From Mesorhizobium tamadayense (GTDB taxonomy: Bacteria > Pseudomonadota > Alphaproteobacteria > Rhizobiales > Rhizobiaceae), in NCBI RefSeq assembly GCF_003863365.1, contig NZ_RQXT01000003.1:186001-250000 (forward strand): a DNA stretch of 64,000 bases, written 5' to 3'. Shown piece by piece: positions 37,798 through 47,505 of this stretch. Numbering within the stretch: position 1 is the stretch's first letter; the number at the start of each line of letters is the position of its first letter. The translations under genes were made by a program, and so were the position numbers. The notes under the pieces were generated by a model. The model did no database searches. It had not been told where the DNA came from and was given only the letters and a program-made list of their open reading frames with translations.

Positions 37798-38456
37798 GGC
37801 TTCGGCCCGATCTCGGCCTCCGCCGGCGTCACCAGCGGCAGGTTCTGGGCGCTTTCGATCGTGTAGGCGCCGAGCACCTTGGCGGTCCGGCCCTCCAGCC
37901 CGTCGCGCGACAGCTTGGACAGCACCATCTTGTCGGCATAGGCGTTGAAGGCCTTGCCGAACTGGGCGAAGTCGATCTGGTTGGTGAAGTCGTTGAACTG
38001 CACGAAATCCAGGCTGTCGCGAATGGCGGTTCCGCGCATCGCCGGCCCGATCTGCACCCGCGCATCCGCCTTGCCGTCGCCATCGACGTCGACATCGATG
38101 GTTGCCGCGCGCGACTGCGTGTTGGCGGCGATTATCTTGCCTTCGACGCGCACCGCGAAGGTCCACGGCGAATTCGCCTGCTTCTTCGGATTGCCGTATT
38201 TTGCGCCGGCGGCGGCTGGATCGGTCTTCGCCAGCGCATGGACTTCGGCAAACGGCCCAGCCTTCTGCTGCAGATAGGGGATGACCTTCGAGGCCCAGAT
38301 ATCCTTGACCCTCTTGTCGGGATTGAAGGCCGAACTGTTGTCGCTACCGCCGCCTTGCGCCGATGGCGTCGGCAGTATTTTGCAGGCGCTCAGGCTGAGG
38401 CCTGCGAGCGCGGCAAGGGGCAGCCCAAGAGTCAGCCAGGTCAACTTGTTCGGCAT
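37794..38456 (-). CDS. DUF2291 lipoprotein of the apiose transporter operon
   Basis: A 220-residue predicted lipoprotein. The N-terminus has a signal peptide with lipobox LSAC at the end of LALAGLSLSAC. The body contains FAVRVEGKIIAANTQSRAATIDVDVDGDGKADARVQIGPAMRGTAIRDSL in overlapping pieces, with a calcium-loop-like acidic stretch. Proteins of this family accompany CUT2 sugar transporters in alphaproteobacteria; their role is not established. It lies between the binding-protein and ATPase genes and overlaps the latter by 4 bp. Confidence 0.85.
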   Translation of the reverse strand: MPNKLTWLTLGLPLAALAGLSLSACKILPTPSAQGGGSDNSSAFNPDKRVKDIWASKVIPYLQQKAGPFAEVHALAKTDPAAAGAKYGNPKKQANSPWTFAVRVEGKIIAANTQSRAATIDVDVDGDGKADARVQIGPAMRGTAIRDSLDFVQFNDFTNQIDFAQFGKAFNAYADKMVLSKLSRDGLEGRTAKVLGAYTIESAQNLPLVTPAEAEIGPKP

Positions 38457-38490
38457 GGCGGTCAAAAAGCACTCGGATAATGAAATGGAG

Positions 38491-38520
38491 GCGAGGGACG
38501 AACGAGCGTTCGCCCCTCGC
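38491..38520 (-). promoter_or_regulatory. Stem-loop behind the apiose binding-protein gene
   Basis: GCGAGGGACGAACG pairs with CGTTCGCCCCTCGC across a 2-nt turn, with one mismatch, 19 bp behind the stop codon. There is no U-tract, so it is more likely an mRNA-stabilising or attenuating hairpin. It would let the binding protein outnumber the membrane parts. Confidence 0.6.
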
Positions 38521-38538
38521 AGCTTCGATCGCGCCGAC

Positions 38539-39588
<1,050 letters not shown>

Positions 39589-39671
39589 TTATCCGAACCT
39601 GGCCTCGCTGCCGGTCCCGCCATCCTCCTCCGCTCGTCCCAGCAATCCGAGCCTGGACAGCTAAAGCTAAC

Positions 39672-39690
39672 TGGTATGATGAGTCAATCA
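39672..39690. promoter_or_regulatory. Candidate GntR operator O2 (apiose transporter operon)
   Basis: TGGTATGATGAGTCAATCA lies 192 bp upstream of the binding-protein start and 76 bp behind the apnO stop. It shares TGGTATxATGAGT with O1 and TGGTATGAT with O3. The rest of the 285-bp gap holds no gene. Confidence 0.6.
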
Positions 39691-39765
39691 CTAATTCAGG
39701 TGATATGTATCTGATGCACGACTTCCATCCGGCTGCCCTTTTCAAAAGGCAAACGGATCGACGCG

Positions 39766-40593
39766 TCAGGTGATGCGCTGGATGCTGGCTGCGATCTCCT
39801 CCGGCTCGAAAACGCGCTTCCAGTCGTCGCGCATCAGCACCGGCTTGCCGAATTCGATCGCCTTGTTGCAGGCGTCCGAGAACACGCCCTTGGTTTCGCC
39901 GAAGATGACGGCTCCGAGCACGTTCATGTGGCCGAGCAGGAAGTCGAGCGCCGCCTGCCGGTCGACGCCGCGCGCCACGACCTCGTCGAGGGCTTCCTTC
40001 ATGACGACGAGCAGCGAGGCGCAAACCGTTTCCGAAAGGCCGGGCTCGAGCAGCGCCATCTGCTCGACGGTGACCCGATGCGAGCGCATCACCGGCGCCC
40101 AGATGATCCGGGCGATCTCCTCGCCCTTGGCGTAGTCTTCCTCCGGACCCTGCATCAGGGCGCTGACGAAATGCTGCTTGGCCTTGACGCCGCCGAAGAA
40201 GTCCTTCTTGGCCGCCATGTCGGTCTCGTCGTTGAAGATCGGCGGATGGCAAGGATGGGTGACGAAGTAGGTCAGGTCCGAACGCTTGGGCAGATGACCG
40301 GCAAAGGGCGCCGCGGCATCGAGCACAATGACCATCGTACCCGGCGCCAGCTTGCTTTCGATGCTGGCCGCCACCTTGCCGATATGTGTATCGGGAACGG
40401 CCAGGATGACCACGTCGGCGCCCGCGAGCGCCTCGTCGACGCTAAAGGTGTCGATGCCGAGCCCGGTCTTCAGCCGCTCCTTGCCCGCTTCGCTGATCTC
40501 GACATGGCGGATTGTGTAAGGCGACCCGCGAAAGTTGGTCGACAGGCGGTAACCCATTTTTCCGCCGGCACCGAACAGCGCAATCGTTGTCAT
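39766..40593 (-). CDS. apnO: D-apionate oxidoisomerase
   Basis: A 275-residue enzyme with an N-terminal Rossmann fold (IALFGAGGKMGYRLSTNFRGS) and a 6-phosphogluconate-dehydrogenase-like helical C-terminus. Conserved features are VILAVPDTHIGKVA, FVTHPCHPPIFNDE and LEPGLSETVCASLL. It would oxidise and isomerise D-apionate to 3-oxo-isoapionate, feeding OiaK. It stands alone between two ABC operons, with an operator-like site 56 bp upstream of its ATG. Assignment combines fold, size and presence of apsD, apnL and oiaK. Confidence 0.85.
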   Translation of the reverse strand: MTTIALFGAGGKMGYRLSTNFRGSPYTIRHVEISEAGKERLKTGLGIDTFSVDEALAGADVVILAVPDTHIGKVAASIESKLAPGTMVIVLDAAAPFAGHLPKRSDLTYFVTHPCHPPIFNDETDMAAKKDFFGGVKAKQHFVSALMQGPEEDYAKGEEIARIIWAPVMRSHRVTVEQMALLEPGLSETVCASLLVVMKEALDEVVARGVDRQAALDFLLGHMNVLGAVIFGETKGVFSDACNKAIEFGKPVLMRDDWKRVFEPEEIAASIQRIT

Positions 40594-40648
40594 CTAACCC
40601 TGCTCCTGATGTTCAGACGACGGTCAACGCAATCGTCATCTTATATAC

Positions 40649-40667
40649 TGGTATGATCACTCTACCA
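40649..40667. promoter_or_regulatory. Candidate GntR operator O3 (apnO)
   Basis: TGGTATGATCACTCTACCA is a dyad (TGGTA-N9-TACCA) 56 bp upstream of the apnO ATG. It lies in the 109-bp gap behind the second permease gene. It begins with the same TGGTATGAT as O2. Confidence 0.65.
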
Positions 40668-40702
40668 CGATTTGGCAAGAAGAATCGTCTGTTGTCCGTC
40701 CG

Positions 40703-41743
40703 TCATTCCGGCCGAGCTGCCGCGGTGTTCGCGTCCGTTCTCGCCGTCGGGTCCTTGTCGCCGTCCGCGAGGTCGACGGACGCACGCCCCGCCAATGCCT
40801 GCCGCCCGGCCAGCGCCAGCACGAAGATGACGACGATGCCCTGCACGATGTCCTGGGCGCCCGGAGGCAGGCCGATGATCTGCATGGTGGTGACGATGAG
40901 GATGAGCAGGATGCTGGCGAAGAGCGTGCCGAGCGCGGTTGCCGAGCCGCCGAAGATCAGCGTTCCGCCAAGCACCACGGCGGCGATCGACTGCAAGAGA
41001 TAGGGCTGGCCCATTTCGAGGAAAGCCCCGCCGATATAGGCGCCGAGCAGCAGCCCGTCGAGCGAAGCCAGAACAGACGAGATGATAAAGGCCGCCGCGA
41101 TGATGGGGCCGTTGCGGATGCCGGCGAGCCGCGCCGCGGCGCGGTTCTGGCCGACCGCAGACAGCAATTGCCCGAACACGGTGTAGCGCAGCACGAAGGA
41201 CGTCGCCGCCACGCCGATGATGGCCATGATGGCCATGATCGGCACGCCGGAAATGCGCCCCGTCGCCAGGTCCTTCAGCGCCGGGCTGACGGCGAAGCCG
41301 GCTATCGCCTTGTTCGACAGAAGGGTAGCGGTCGCCAGCACATAGCCGGTCGCCAGTGTCGCGATGATCGCAGGGATGCCGAGCCCGACGACGAGCAGCG
41401 AGTTGAGCGTTCCGACGGCAAGGCCGAGCAGGATGGCGGCGACCACGCCGACGGCGAGGTTCGCGTCCTGGCCCTTGACGGTGAGCAGAGCGACAAAGGC
41501 GCTGAGCGTGATCACCGAGGCGACCGACAGGTCGATGTTGCCGCGCCCGGTCGTCACCACGAACATCTGGCCGACGCCGACGACCGTCAGGAAGGACGCC
41601 GACAGAATGACGCCGGACAGGCTGGACAGGCTGAAGCGGTTGGTGACGACGGAGAGCACCAGCCACAGAAGCAGCACGCCGAGCGCCGACCAGATCCAGC
41701 GGTTGCGCTGCGCCCAGATGCCGAAGCCGGCGAGTGCGTTCAT
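40703..41743 (-). CDS. Sugar ABC transporter permease (CUT2), second system
   Basis: A 346-residue RbsC-like permease with about nine hydrophobic segments. The signature is MFVVTTGRGNIDLSVASVITLSA; FVLRYTVFGQLLSAVGQNRAAARLAGI and AVVLGGTLIFGGSATALGTL match the family. The ATG at 41743 overlaps the stop of the fused ATPase-permease gene by 4 bp. It supplies the second permease, so the transporter would use two different membrane chains. Confidence 0.92.
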   Translation of the reverse strand: MNALAGFGIWAQRNRWIWSALGVLLLWLVLSVVTNRFSLSSLSGVILSASFLTVVGVGQMFVVTTGRGNIDLSVASVITLSAFVALLTVKGQDANLAVGVVAAILLGLAVGTLNSLLVVGLGIPAIIATLATGYVLATATLLSNKAIAGFAVSPALKDLATGRISGVPIMAIMAIIGVAATSFVLRYTVFGQLLSAVGQNRAAARLAGIRNGPIIAAAFIISSVLASLDGLLLGAYIGGAFLEMGQPYLLQSIAAVVLGGTLIFGGSATALGTLFASILLILIVTTMQIIGLPPGAQDIVQGIVVIFVLALAGRQALAGRASVDLADGDKDPTARTDANTAAARPE

Positions 41744-44214
41744 GGCTCGCTCCTGCGGTCGGCGGTCAGGCTGCGCAGCGTCAGCAGCGCGACCAGGATC
41801 AACCCTTGCGTGGCGGCGTTGTAGTCGCTGCTGACGCTGAGCGTGCCGAGCAGCGCGCCGATCAATGACAGCGTCACCGCGCCGGCGACGGCGCCGATCG
41901 GCGAGATGATGCCGCCAAGCAGCGAGCAACCGCCCATCACCACGGCGGCAACGCTGAGCAAGGTATAGGAATTGCCGGAATTGATGTCGCTCGCCGTGTT
42001 GATGGCCGTCAGCGACAGGCCGGCGGCAGCGGCGAACACTCCGGCGATGAGATAGCGCACCAGCGCGTAGCGCGTCGGCGACCATCCCGAGCGGATCATC
42101 GCAGCCGGGTTGTTGCCGAAGCCGCGCAGCACCACGCCGAGCGGCAGCCGGTCGATGACGAGCACGATCAGCGCCACAGCGGCGATCAGGACGATCGACG
42201 TCGGCACGAAGCTGAGCGACCAGTTGAAAAGCATCGACAGCCAGTCCGGGCTGGCGCCGCCCGGCGTCGGCTGCAGCGCATAGCCGATGCCCACCCAGAT
42301 GAAAGATGCGCCGAGCGTGACGACGATTGCGGGAATCTTGCGCGCCTGGATCAGGCCGCCAAGCCCCGCATAGGCGGCTACCGCCACGACTAGTGCCAGC
42401 GCGCCTAGCCACGGCTGGTCGTAGAGCAGCGTTGCGCTGAGCACGCTAACCAGGCCTGCGAAGGCGCCGACGCCGAGATCGATCTCGCTGCCGCCGACGA
42501 TGAACACCTGCGCCGCCGTCACCAGCACCAGCGACAGCGCCGGCAACAGGAGCAGATCGAGCCCGAAAGTCGAGGCGACCGCCGGGTTGATTGCGATCAT
42601 GATGGCGAGCACGGCGGCGAGCCCGATGAACGGCGCCGCATCGACCAGCCGGCGGCCGAGCTTCGCCATGGCGGCCTGGTTTCGCGTCGTGCTCGCTTGC
42701 CTGTCCGTCGATTGCGCGAAGGAGGCGCCCACGATCGCCTGCTCGGTGATCGCCTCGCCTGCCAGTTCCTTGACGATCCGGCCGCCGGAAAAGACCAGCA
42801 CGCGGTCGCAGGCGAGCAGTTCCGTATCCTCGGTCGTGTGCCAGACCAACGCGCGGCCGCCGCGCGCGACCTCGTTGCAGAGCCGGTAGAAATCCTGCTT
42901 GGTGGCGATGTCGACGCCGCGCGTCGGGTCGTCGAGCAGGATGATCGGCGTGTCGGCGACCAGCGCCCGCGCCACCAGCGCCTTCTGCTGGTTGCCGCCG
43001 CTGAGCTCGGTGATGTTGGACTGGAAGCGCCGGTCGTCGAGCCGCAGGCGGCCGGCGGCACGCGAAGCGGCATCGCGGCTGGCGCGGTCGGAAACGACAC
43101 CCAGCGCCGGGCGACGCGCAAGCGCGCCGATGCTGATGTTGCCGAGCACGCTCCACAGCGGGAACAGGCCTTCCTTCTGCCGGTCGCCGGCGATGAAGCC
43201 GGCATCCGCATGCCTGGTGACAGCAGCGTGTTGCTTTCTGCCGGGGTTGAAGATCGCGTGCAGCAATTCCTTCTGCCCGCTGCCTTCGAGACCTGCCAGC
43301 CCGACGATCTCACCGCGCACGATGTCGATGTCGCGTCCAAGTTCTGCCGTCAGCGGTCCGGAGAGCCGCACCAGAACATCCTCCGAGGATGCGGCCGCGA
43401 CGGCGTGCTGATGGACCGGATTGGCGTCGCCGCCCATCAGTTGCACTAGCTTGCCGATCGAAGCATCCGCGGCGTGGCCCTGCCAGGCGGTGCGGCCGTT
43501 GCGCAGCACCACGACTTCGGTGGCGATGTCGATAATTTCCTGCAGCTTGTGGCTGATGAAGATGAAGGCGAGCCCGGCTTTCGCCCGCTCGCGAATGAAG
43601 GCCCTGAGCTGCTTCGAGCGGTCGAGGTCGAGCGAGGATGTCGGCTCGTCGAGCACGATGAGCTTGACGCCGGGTGTCGCCGCGGCGCGCGCGATCTCCA
43701 CCATCTGCCGCTCGGCGATGGTGAGGTGTCCGACCTCAGCGTCGGTGTCGATGCCGTTGCCGGGAAAGACGGCGTCCAGGGCGGCGCGGGAGCGGGCGCG
43801 GTAAAGCGCGCGCCAGCCGGGCCGACTGGCGGAATCGTTCGGGGTTTCCAGGAAGAAGTTCTCGGCGACGGACAAGTTGGCGCAGAGCGAAAGCTCCTGG
43901 TGCACCATGCGGATGCCGCGGCGCTGCGCTGCGCCGGTGTCGTAGCCGGCGAAAGCCACGTTTTCGCCGGCAAAGGAAATCGCGCCGAGCGTCGGCCACA
44001 TCGCGCCGCACAGGATGCGCATCAGCGTCGATTTTCCGGCGCCGTTGCCGCCGACCAGCCCGATCACGTCGCCGGCGCGGACGGAAAGATCGATCCCCGC
44101 ATTGGCGAGCGTCGGCCCGAAACTCTTGGTGATCCCGCTCAGGGAGACGACGCTCGGCCCGGCAGGAGCTGCGACGGCAGCGGTGCCCTGTACGGCGACG
44201 GCGATGTGGGACAT
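41740..44214 (-). CDS. Fused ABC ATPase-permease of the second sugar transporter
   Basis: 824 residues in one frame. Residues 1-510 form an RbsA-like double ATPase: Walker A1 GGNGAGKST at 55-63, Walker B VLDEPTSSLD, second P-loop GLEGSGQKE, signature LSGGNQQKALVARAL near 405, and DDPTRGVDIATK. Residues from about 516 form an RbsC-like permease: eight or more hydrophobic segments, QVFIVGGSEIDLGVGAFAGL and GFGNNPAAMIRSGWS. Normally these are separate genes. The internal Met516 could be the start of the ancestral permease gene, but no stop or frameshift separates the parts. The gene lies between the binding-protein gene and a second permease gene. Confidence 0.92.
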   Translation of the reverse strand: MSHIAVAVQGTAAVAAPAGPSVVSLSGITKSFGPTLANAGIDLSVRAGDVIGLVGGNGAGKSTLMRILCGAMWPTLGAISFAGENVAFAGYDTGAAQRRGIRMVHQELSLCANLSVAENFFLETPNDSASRPGWRALYRARSRAALDAVFPGNGIDTDAEVGHLTIAERQMVEIARAAATPGVKLIVLDEPTSSLDLDRSKQLRAFIRERAKAGLAFIFISHKLQEIIDIATEVVVLRNGRTAWQGHAADASIGKLVQLMGGDANPVHQHAVAAASSEDVLVRLSGPLTAELGRDIDIVRGEIVGLAGLEGSGQKELLHAIFNPGRKQHAAVTRHADAGFIAGDRQKEGLFPLWSVLGNISIGALARRPALGVVSDRASRDAASRAAGRLRLDDRRFQSNITELSGGNQQKALVARALVADTPIILLDDPTRGVDIATKQDFYRLCNEVARGGRALVWHTTEDTELLACDRVLVFSGGRIVKELAGEAITEQAIVGASFAQSTDRQASTTRNQAAMAKLGRRLVDAAPFIGLAAVLAIMIAINPAVASTFGLDLLLLPALSLVLVTAAQVFIVGGSEIDLGVGAFAGLVSVLSATLLYDQPWLGALALVVAVAAYAGLGGLIQARKIPAIVVTLGASFIWVGIGYALQPTPGGASPDWLSMLFNWSLSFVPTSIVLIAAVALIVLVIDRLPLGVVLRGFGNNPAAMIRSGWSPTRYALVRYLIAGVFAAAAGLSLTAINTASDINSGNSYTLLSVAAVVMGGCSLLGGIISPIGAVAGAVTLSLIGALLGTLSVSSDYNAATQGLILVALLTLRSLTADRRSEP

Positions 44215-44239
44215 TCGTCCTCCGATTCTGCGCGGGCGA

Positions 44240-44273
44240 GGATCGGGCGCGGCCGTGCGGCGGCGCCCGATCC
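44240..44273 (-). promoter_or_regulatory. Stem-loop behind the second sugar binding-protein gene
   Basis: Perfect 11-bp arms GGATCGGGCGC and GCGCCCGATCC enclose a 12-nt loop between the binding-protein stop and the ATPase-permease start. No U-tract follows, so it probably protects the upstream message or partially attenuates transcription. Confidence 0.65.
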
Positions 44274-44287
44274 CTAGGCTGGTTGCC

Positions 44288-45310
44288 TTATTTGCTGAGC
44301 AGGTTCTGCTTGACCCAGTCCAGCGAATAGCTCGGGCTGATGATCTGGCCGCCCGGCAGCTTCGCGTAGTCCTTGAGGTTGGCGGCGTCGACCGTCGCCA
44401 CCGGCATGATCATCAGCTTGGGCGCCTTGGCGCCCTTCAGCAGCGACAGGCCGAGCCAGAAGGCGGCGCCGCCGATGCCGGGCGTGGTGTTCATCGAGAC
44501 GGTCTGGTAGCCGTTCCTGGCGTTTTCGTGGGCCCACCATTTGACGAAGTCGGTGCCGCCGCCGCCTTCGATGACCGGCATCTTGTCCTTGTAGTCGGCG
44601 CCATACTGGACGAAGGCCTGCGCGATGCCGACATCGTCGCTGCCGCCCTGGCCGAGCACGGCGTCGACATGGGGCAACGAGGGCAACACGTTGGCGATCG
44701 CCGCCTGCGCCACCGATGCCGTCGCCTGGCCGTAGACGGTTGCGACCACTTTGATGTCGGGATATTTGGCCAGCACCGACTGCTGCGCGTTGAACATGTC
44801 GTTGTCGGGCGCCGAACCCTTCACGCCGCGCACCTGGATGACGTTGCCCTTGCCGCCCAGCATCTTGAACACGGCTTCCGCCTGGGCGGCCTTGTAGCCC
44901 TTGAAGTCGAAATTGAGCTGGTAGTTGCAGGGCGCCGAAGCGACCGAATCGAAGGAGATGACGATGATGCCGGCCTTGCAGGCCTTTTCGATGATGCCGT
45001 TGACTGCGGTCTCCGAGGCGGCGTCGACGGCGAGCACGTCGACCTTCTTCAGGATCAGCTCGGCGATCTGGCTGTTCTGCTGCGCGACCGAGCCGTCGCC
45101 GTTCATGACGATATAGTCGGCGATCTGCCCGGCGGCCTTCGCTTCCTTGGCCGAAGCCTCGAAAGCCTCCACCATCTGGTGCCGCCAGGTGTTGCCGTAA
45201 TAGGCATTGGCCAGCGCGATGACGGGGGCGTCCGGTGACGCCATTGCCGGCAGCGCAGCAACACCTGCCAGTGCGACGCCGGCGAGCGCCGCAATGATTG
45301 AAACTCTCAT
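44288..45310 (-). CDS. Sugar ABC transporter substrate-binding protein, second system
   Basis: 340 residues of the periplasmic-binding-protein-like type I class. The signal peptide ends near LPAMA-SPDAP. Mature motifs include IALANAYYGNTWRHQMVEAFEASA, ELILKKVDVLAVDAASETAVNGI, GVKGSAPDNDMF and MNTTPGIGGAAFWLGL. It is clearly distinct from the first binding protein. The ligand is unknown; a shared operator suggests D-apiose, D-apionate, the lactone or an apiose glycoside. The ATG at 45310 starts the signal peptide; an upstream extension to 45355 is not signal-like. Confidence 0.88.
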   Translation of the reverse strand: MRVSIIAALAGVALAGVAALPAMASPDAPVIALANAYYGNTWRHQMVEAFEASAKEAKAAGQIADYIVMNGDGSVAQQNSQIAELILKKVDVLAVDAASETAVNGIIEKACKAGIIVISFDSVASAPCNYQLNFDFKGYKAAQAEAVFKMLGGKGNVIQVRGVKGSAPDNDMFNAQQSVLAKYPDIKVVATVYGQATASVAQAAIANVLPSLPHVDAVLGQGGSDDVGIAQAFVQYGADYKDKMPVIEGGGGTDFVKWWAHENARNGYQTVSMNTTPGIGGAAFWLGLSLLKGAKAPKLMIMPVATVDAANLKDYAKLPGGQIISPSYSLDWVKQNLLSK

Positions 45311-45627
45311 AGCTATTTTCCTCCCAACGAACGACTGGCTTGAAGCCCTCGGCACAGCGCATCTGCTGACGATGACGCTATGTCAGGTACACATTATACC
45401 AGCATACCAAATAGGCAAGCGCTTTGCTGGTCTGGTCGCGTAGCCGCTCGATGGAAGGAAATCCGCTGCGCATGGCATTCTGTGAAGCGCGGCCGCAGGC
45501 ACCGGTGTGTGCCCTGGATCGGCCGAATTGACGCATTCCGGTCTTCCGCATTGGCGCGAAGCAATCACGGTTGCGATGACGCGGCACTGGATAGCGGCGA
45601 GGTCGCGGGGACGACCCAGTCCGGATT
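45311..45627. other. Intergenic region upstream of the second sugar transporter operon
   Basis: 317 bp between the binding-protein start and the end of the PotA-like gene. It contains operator candidate O4 at 45383-45409. The rest shows no gene-like frame or clear terminator. Confidence 0.5.
45383..45409. promoter_or_regulatory. Candidate GntR operator O4 (second sugar transporter operon)
   Basis: On the minus strand, TGGTATGC is followed by TGGTATAATGTGTACCTGA, so TGGTAT occurs twice as a direct repeat 8 bp apart. The second part also reads as the dyad TGGTA-N7-TACC. The position is about 75-100 bp upstream of the binding-protein ATG. Best match to O1. Confidence 0.7.
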
Positions 45628-46707
45628 TCAGGCCGGAAACAGGAATGCCGCGGCGGGATCGAAGAAGATTTGCTGGCCTGAAGCGGAATCGGCGTCGCCC
45701 GGTTCGGCTGTATCCGAAGTCGGCCTGACATCAATCTCTTCGCCCGACCCGGTGCGGGCCACGACGCGCCGGCGGTCGCCGAAGAAGGCCGTATCGACGA
45801 TCTCGACAGCGAGTGACGCGTTCCCCGGCGCGGGCATCAGGCGGAATGCTTCCGGCCGGACCATCAGCCTGGCTTTCTGGCCGTGGCCGAGCGCATGTGT
45901 CGCTTTCACGCCCTTGATGATGGAGCCATCGGCCAGCCGCACAACAGCTGTGCCATTCTCGGTTTCGAGATGCTCCGCCGTCAGGAAGTTGGAATTGCCG
46001 ATGAAGCCGGCGACGAACTCGCTCGCGGGCCTCAGATAAAGGTCTTCGCCGGTGCCGATCTGCTCGATGCGGCCTTCCTTGAACAGAGCGATGCGGTCGG
46101 AAAGGTGCAGCGCCTCCTCCTGGTCGTGGGTGACGTAGAGGATGGTGACGCCGGTCTCGCGGTGGATGCGGCGGATCTCGGCCTGGATCTCCTGGCGCAG
46201 CTTCTTGTCGAGCGCCGACAGCGGCTCGTCCATCAACAGGATCGGCGGATCGTAGGCGAGCGCGCGGGCGAGCGCGACACGCTGCTGCTGGCCGCCCGAC
46301 AGCGCGCCCGGATAGCGGCCGGCGAAGCTTTCCAGGCGCACCAGCGCCAGCATGTCGGCGACCTTGCGCCTGACCTCGCTGTCCGGCCGCCCGCGCACGC
46401 GCAGCGGAAAGGCGACGTTCTCGGCGACGCTGAGATGCGGGAACAGCGTGTATCGCTGGAACACCATGCCGATGTTGCGCCTGTGCGACGGCACGGCAAG
46501 CAGCGACTTGTCTTCCAGCAGCACGTCGCCGGAGGTCGGGTCCTGGAAACCGGCGATCGCGTAGAGCGTCGTCGACTTGCCGGAGCCGGACGGCCCGAGA
46601 AAGGTCAGGAATTCGCCCTTGGGCACATCGATGGTGACGTCATGGACCGCGACGAAGGCGCCGAACGCCTTTCTCACCGCGCGAATGGACAGGAACGGTC
46701 GGGTCAT
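45628..46707 (-). CDS. Pot-type ABC transporter ATP-binding protein
   Basis: 359 residues of the PotA/FbpC class: Walker A GPSGSGKST at 38-46, Q-loop FQRYTLFPHLSV, signature LSGGQQQRVALARAL and Walker B ILLMDEPLSALDKKLR, then the switch histidine in LYVTHDQEEAL. A C-terminal TOBE domain from about 270 includes LMVRPEAFRLMP. The start at 46707 overlaps the permease stop by 4 bp. It is the last gene of the operon with two permeases and a binding protein. Substrates of this class include polyamines, short peptides and betaine-like amines. Confidence 0.92.
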   Translation of the reverse strand: MTRPFLSIRAVRKAFGAFVAVHDVTIDVPKGEFLTFLGPSGSGKSTTLYAIAGFQDPTSGDVLLEDKSLLAVPSHRRNIGMVFQRYTLFPHLSVAENVAFPLRVRGRPDSEVRRKVADMLALVRLESFAGRYPGALSGGQQQRVALARALAYDPPILLMDEPLSALDKKLRQEIQAEIRRIHRETGVTILYVTHDQEEALHLSDRIALFKEGRIEQIGTGEDLYLRPASEFVAGFIGNSNFLTAEHLETENGTAVVRLADGSIIKGVKATHALGHGQKARLMVRPEAFRLMPAPGNASLAVEIVDTAFFGDRRRVVARTGSGEEIDVRPTSDTAEPGDADSASGQQIFFDPAAAFLFPA

Positions 46708-47504
46708 CTGGACAGTCTTCTGCGAAGGAGTGCGGTCACGACCATCAGGGCGAGCGTCAGGCCGACGAGCAGGCTGGAGGCGGCGGCGACAACCGGGCTG
46801 AGGTCGGCGCGCAGGCTGCCCCAGATCTTGACCGGCAAGGTCTGCAGGGTCGGGCTCGCCATGAAGATCGCCACCACCACCTCGTCCCAGGAGGCGAGGA
46901 AGGAAAAGATCGCCGCCGAGAAGATGCCGATGCGGATCGAGGGCAGCGTGATCCTGAGCCTCGCCTGCAGCGGACTTGCTCCGCAAACGATCGCCGCATC
47001 CTCGATGGATTTGTCAAAACCTTCGAGCGCGGTGGCGATCGGAATGATGGCGAAGGGCAGCGCCAGGATGGTGTGTGCAATGACGAAGCCGGTCGTGGTG
47101 CCGGCAAGCCCGATGCGCAGGAAGAAGGCATAGATGGCGATGGCGAAAACTACCACCGGCAACACCATCGGCGTCAACAGCAGTCCGCGCAACAATTGCC
47201 GACCGCGAAATTCGCCCCTGACCAGGCTGAAGGAAGCGAGCAGGCCGATGACGACAGCCAGGATTGCGACCATGGCGGCAATGCGCGCGCTGGTCAGCGC
47301 CGCATCGATCCAGGCCGGATCGGCGAGCAACTCCTGATACCATTTCAGCGTCCAGCCGGGCGGCGGAAAAGCCAGCCAGCGCGACGAGCCGAACGACAGC
47401 AGCACGATGAAGATCACCGGCAGCAGGAGGAAAGCGGCAACGAGCGCGGTGAAGCCGGCAAGCGCCGCGCGCAGCCATCCGAGCCGGTCGTAGTCGAGCA
47501 GCAT
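46704..47504 (-). CDS. Pot-type ABC permease, PotC-like
   Basis: 266 residues with six hydrophobic segments. The binding-protein-dependent permease signature is EDAAIVCGASPLQARLRITLPSIRIGIFSA in overlapping order, around residues 170-200. The ATG at 47504 lies 2 bp from the stop of the first permease gene. Pairs with the PotB-like protein to form the channel. Confidence 0.92.
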   Translation of the reverse strand: MLLDYDRLGWLRAALAGFTALVAAFLLLPVIFIVLLSFGSSRWLAFPPPGWTLKWYQELLADPAWIDAALTSARIAAMVAILAVVIGLLASFSLVRGEFRGRQLLRGLLLTPMVLPVVVFAIAIYAFFLRIGLAGTTTGFVIAHTILALPFAIIPIATALEGFDKSIEDAAIVCGASPLQARLRITLPSIRIGIFSAAIFSFLASWDEVVVAIFMASPTLQTLPVKIWGSLRADLSPVVAAASSLLVGLTLALMVVTALLRRRLSR

Positions 47505-47505
47505 C

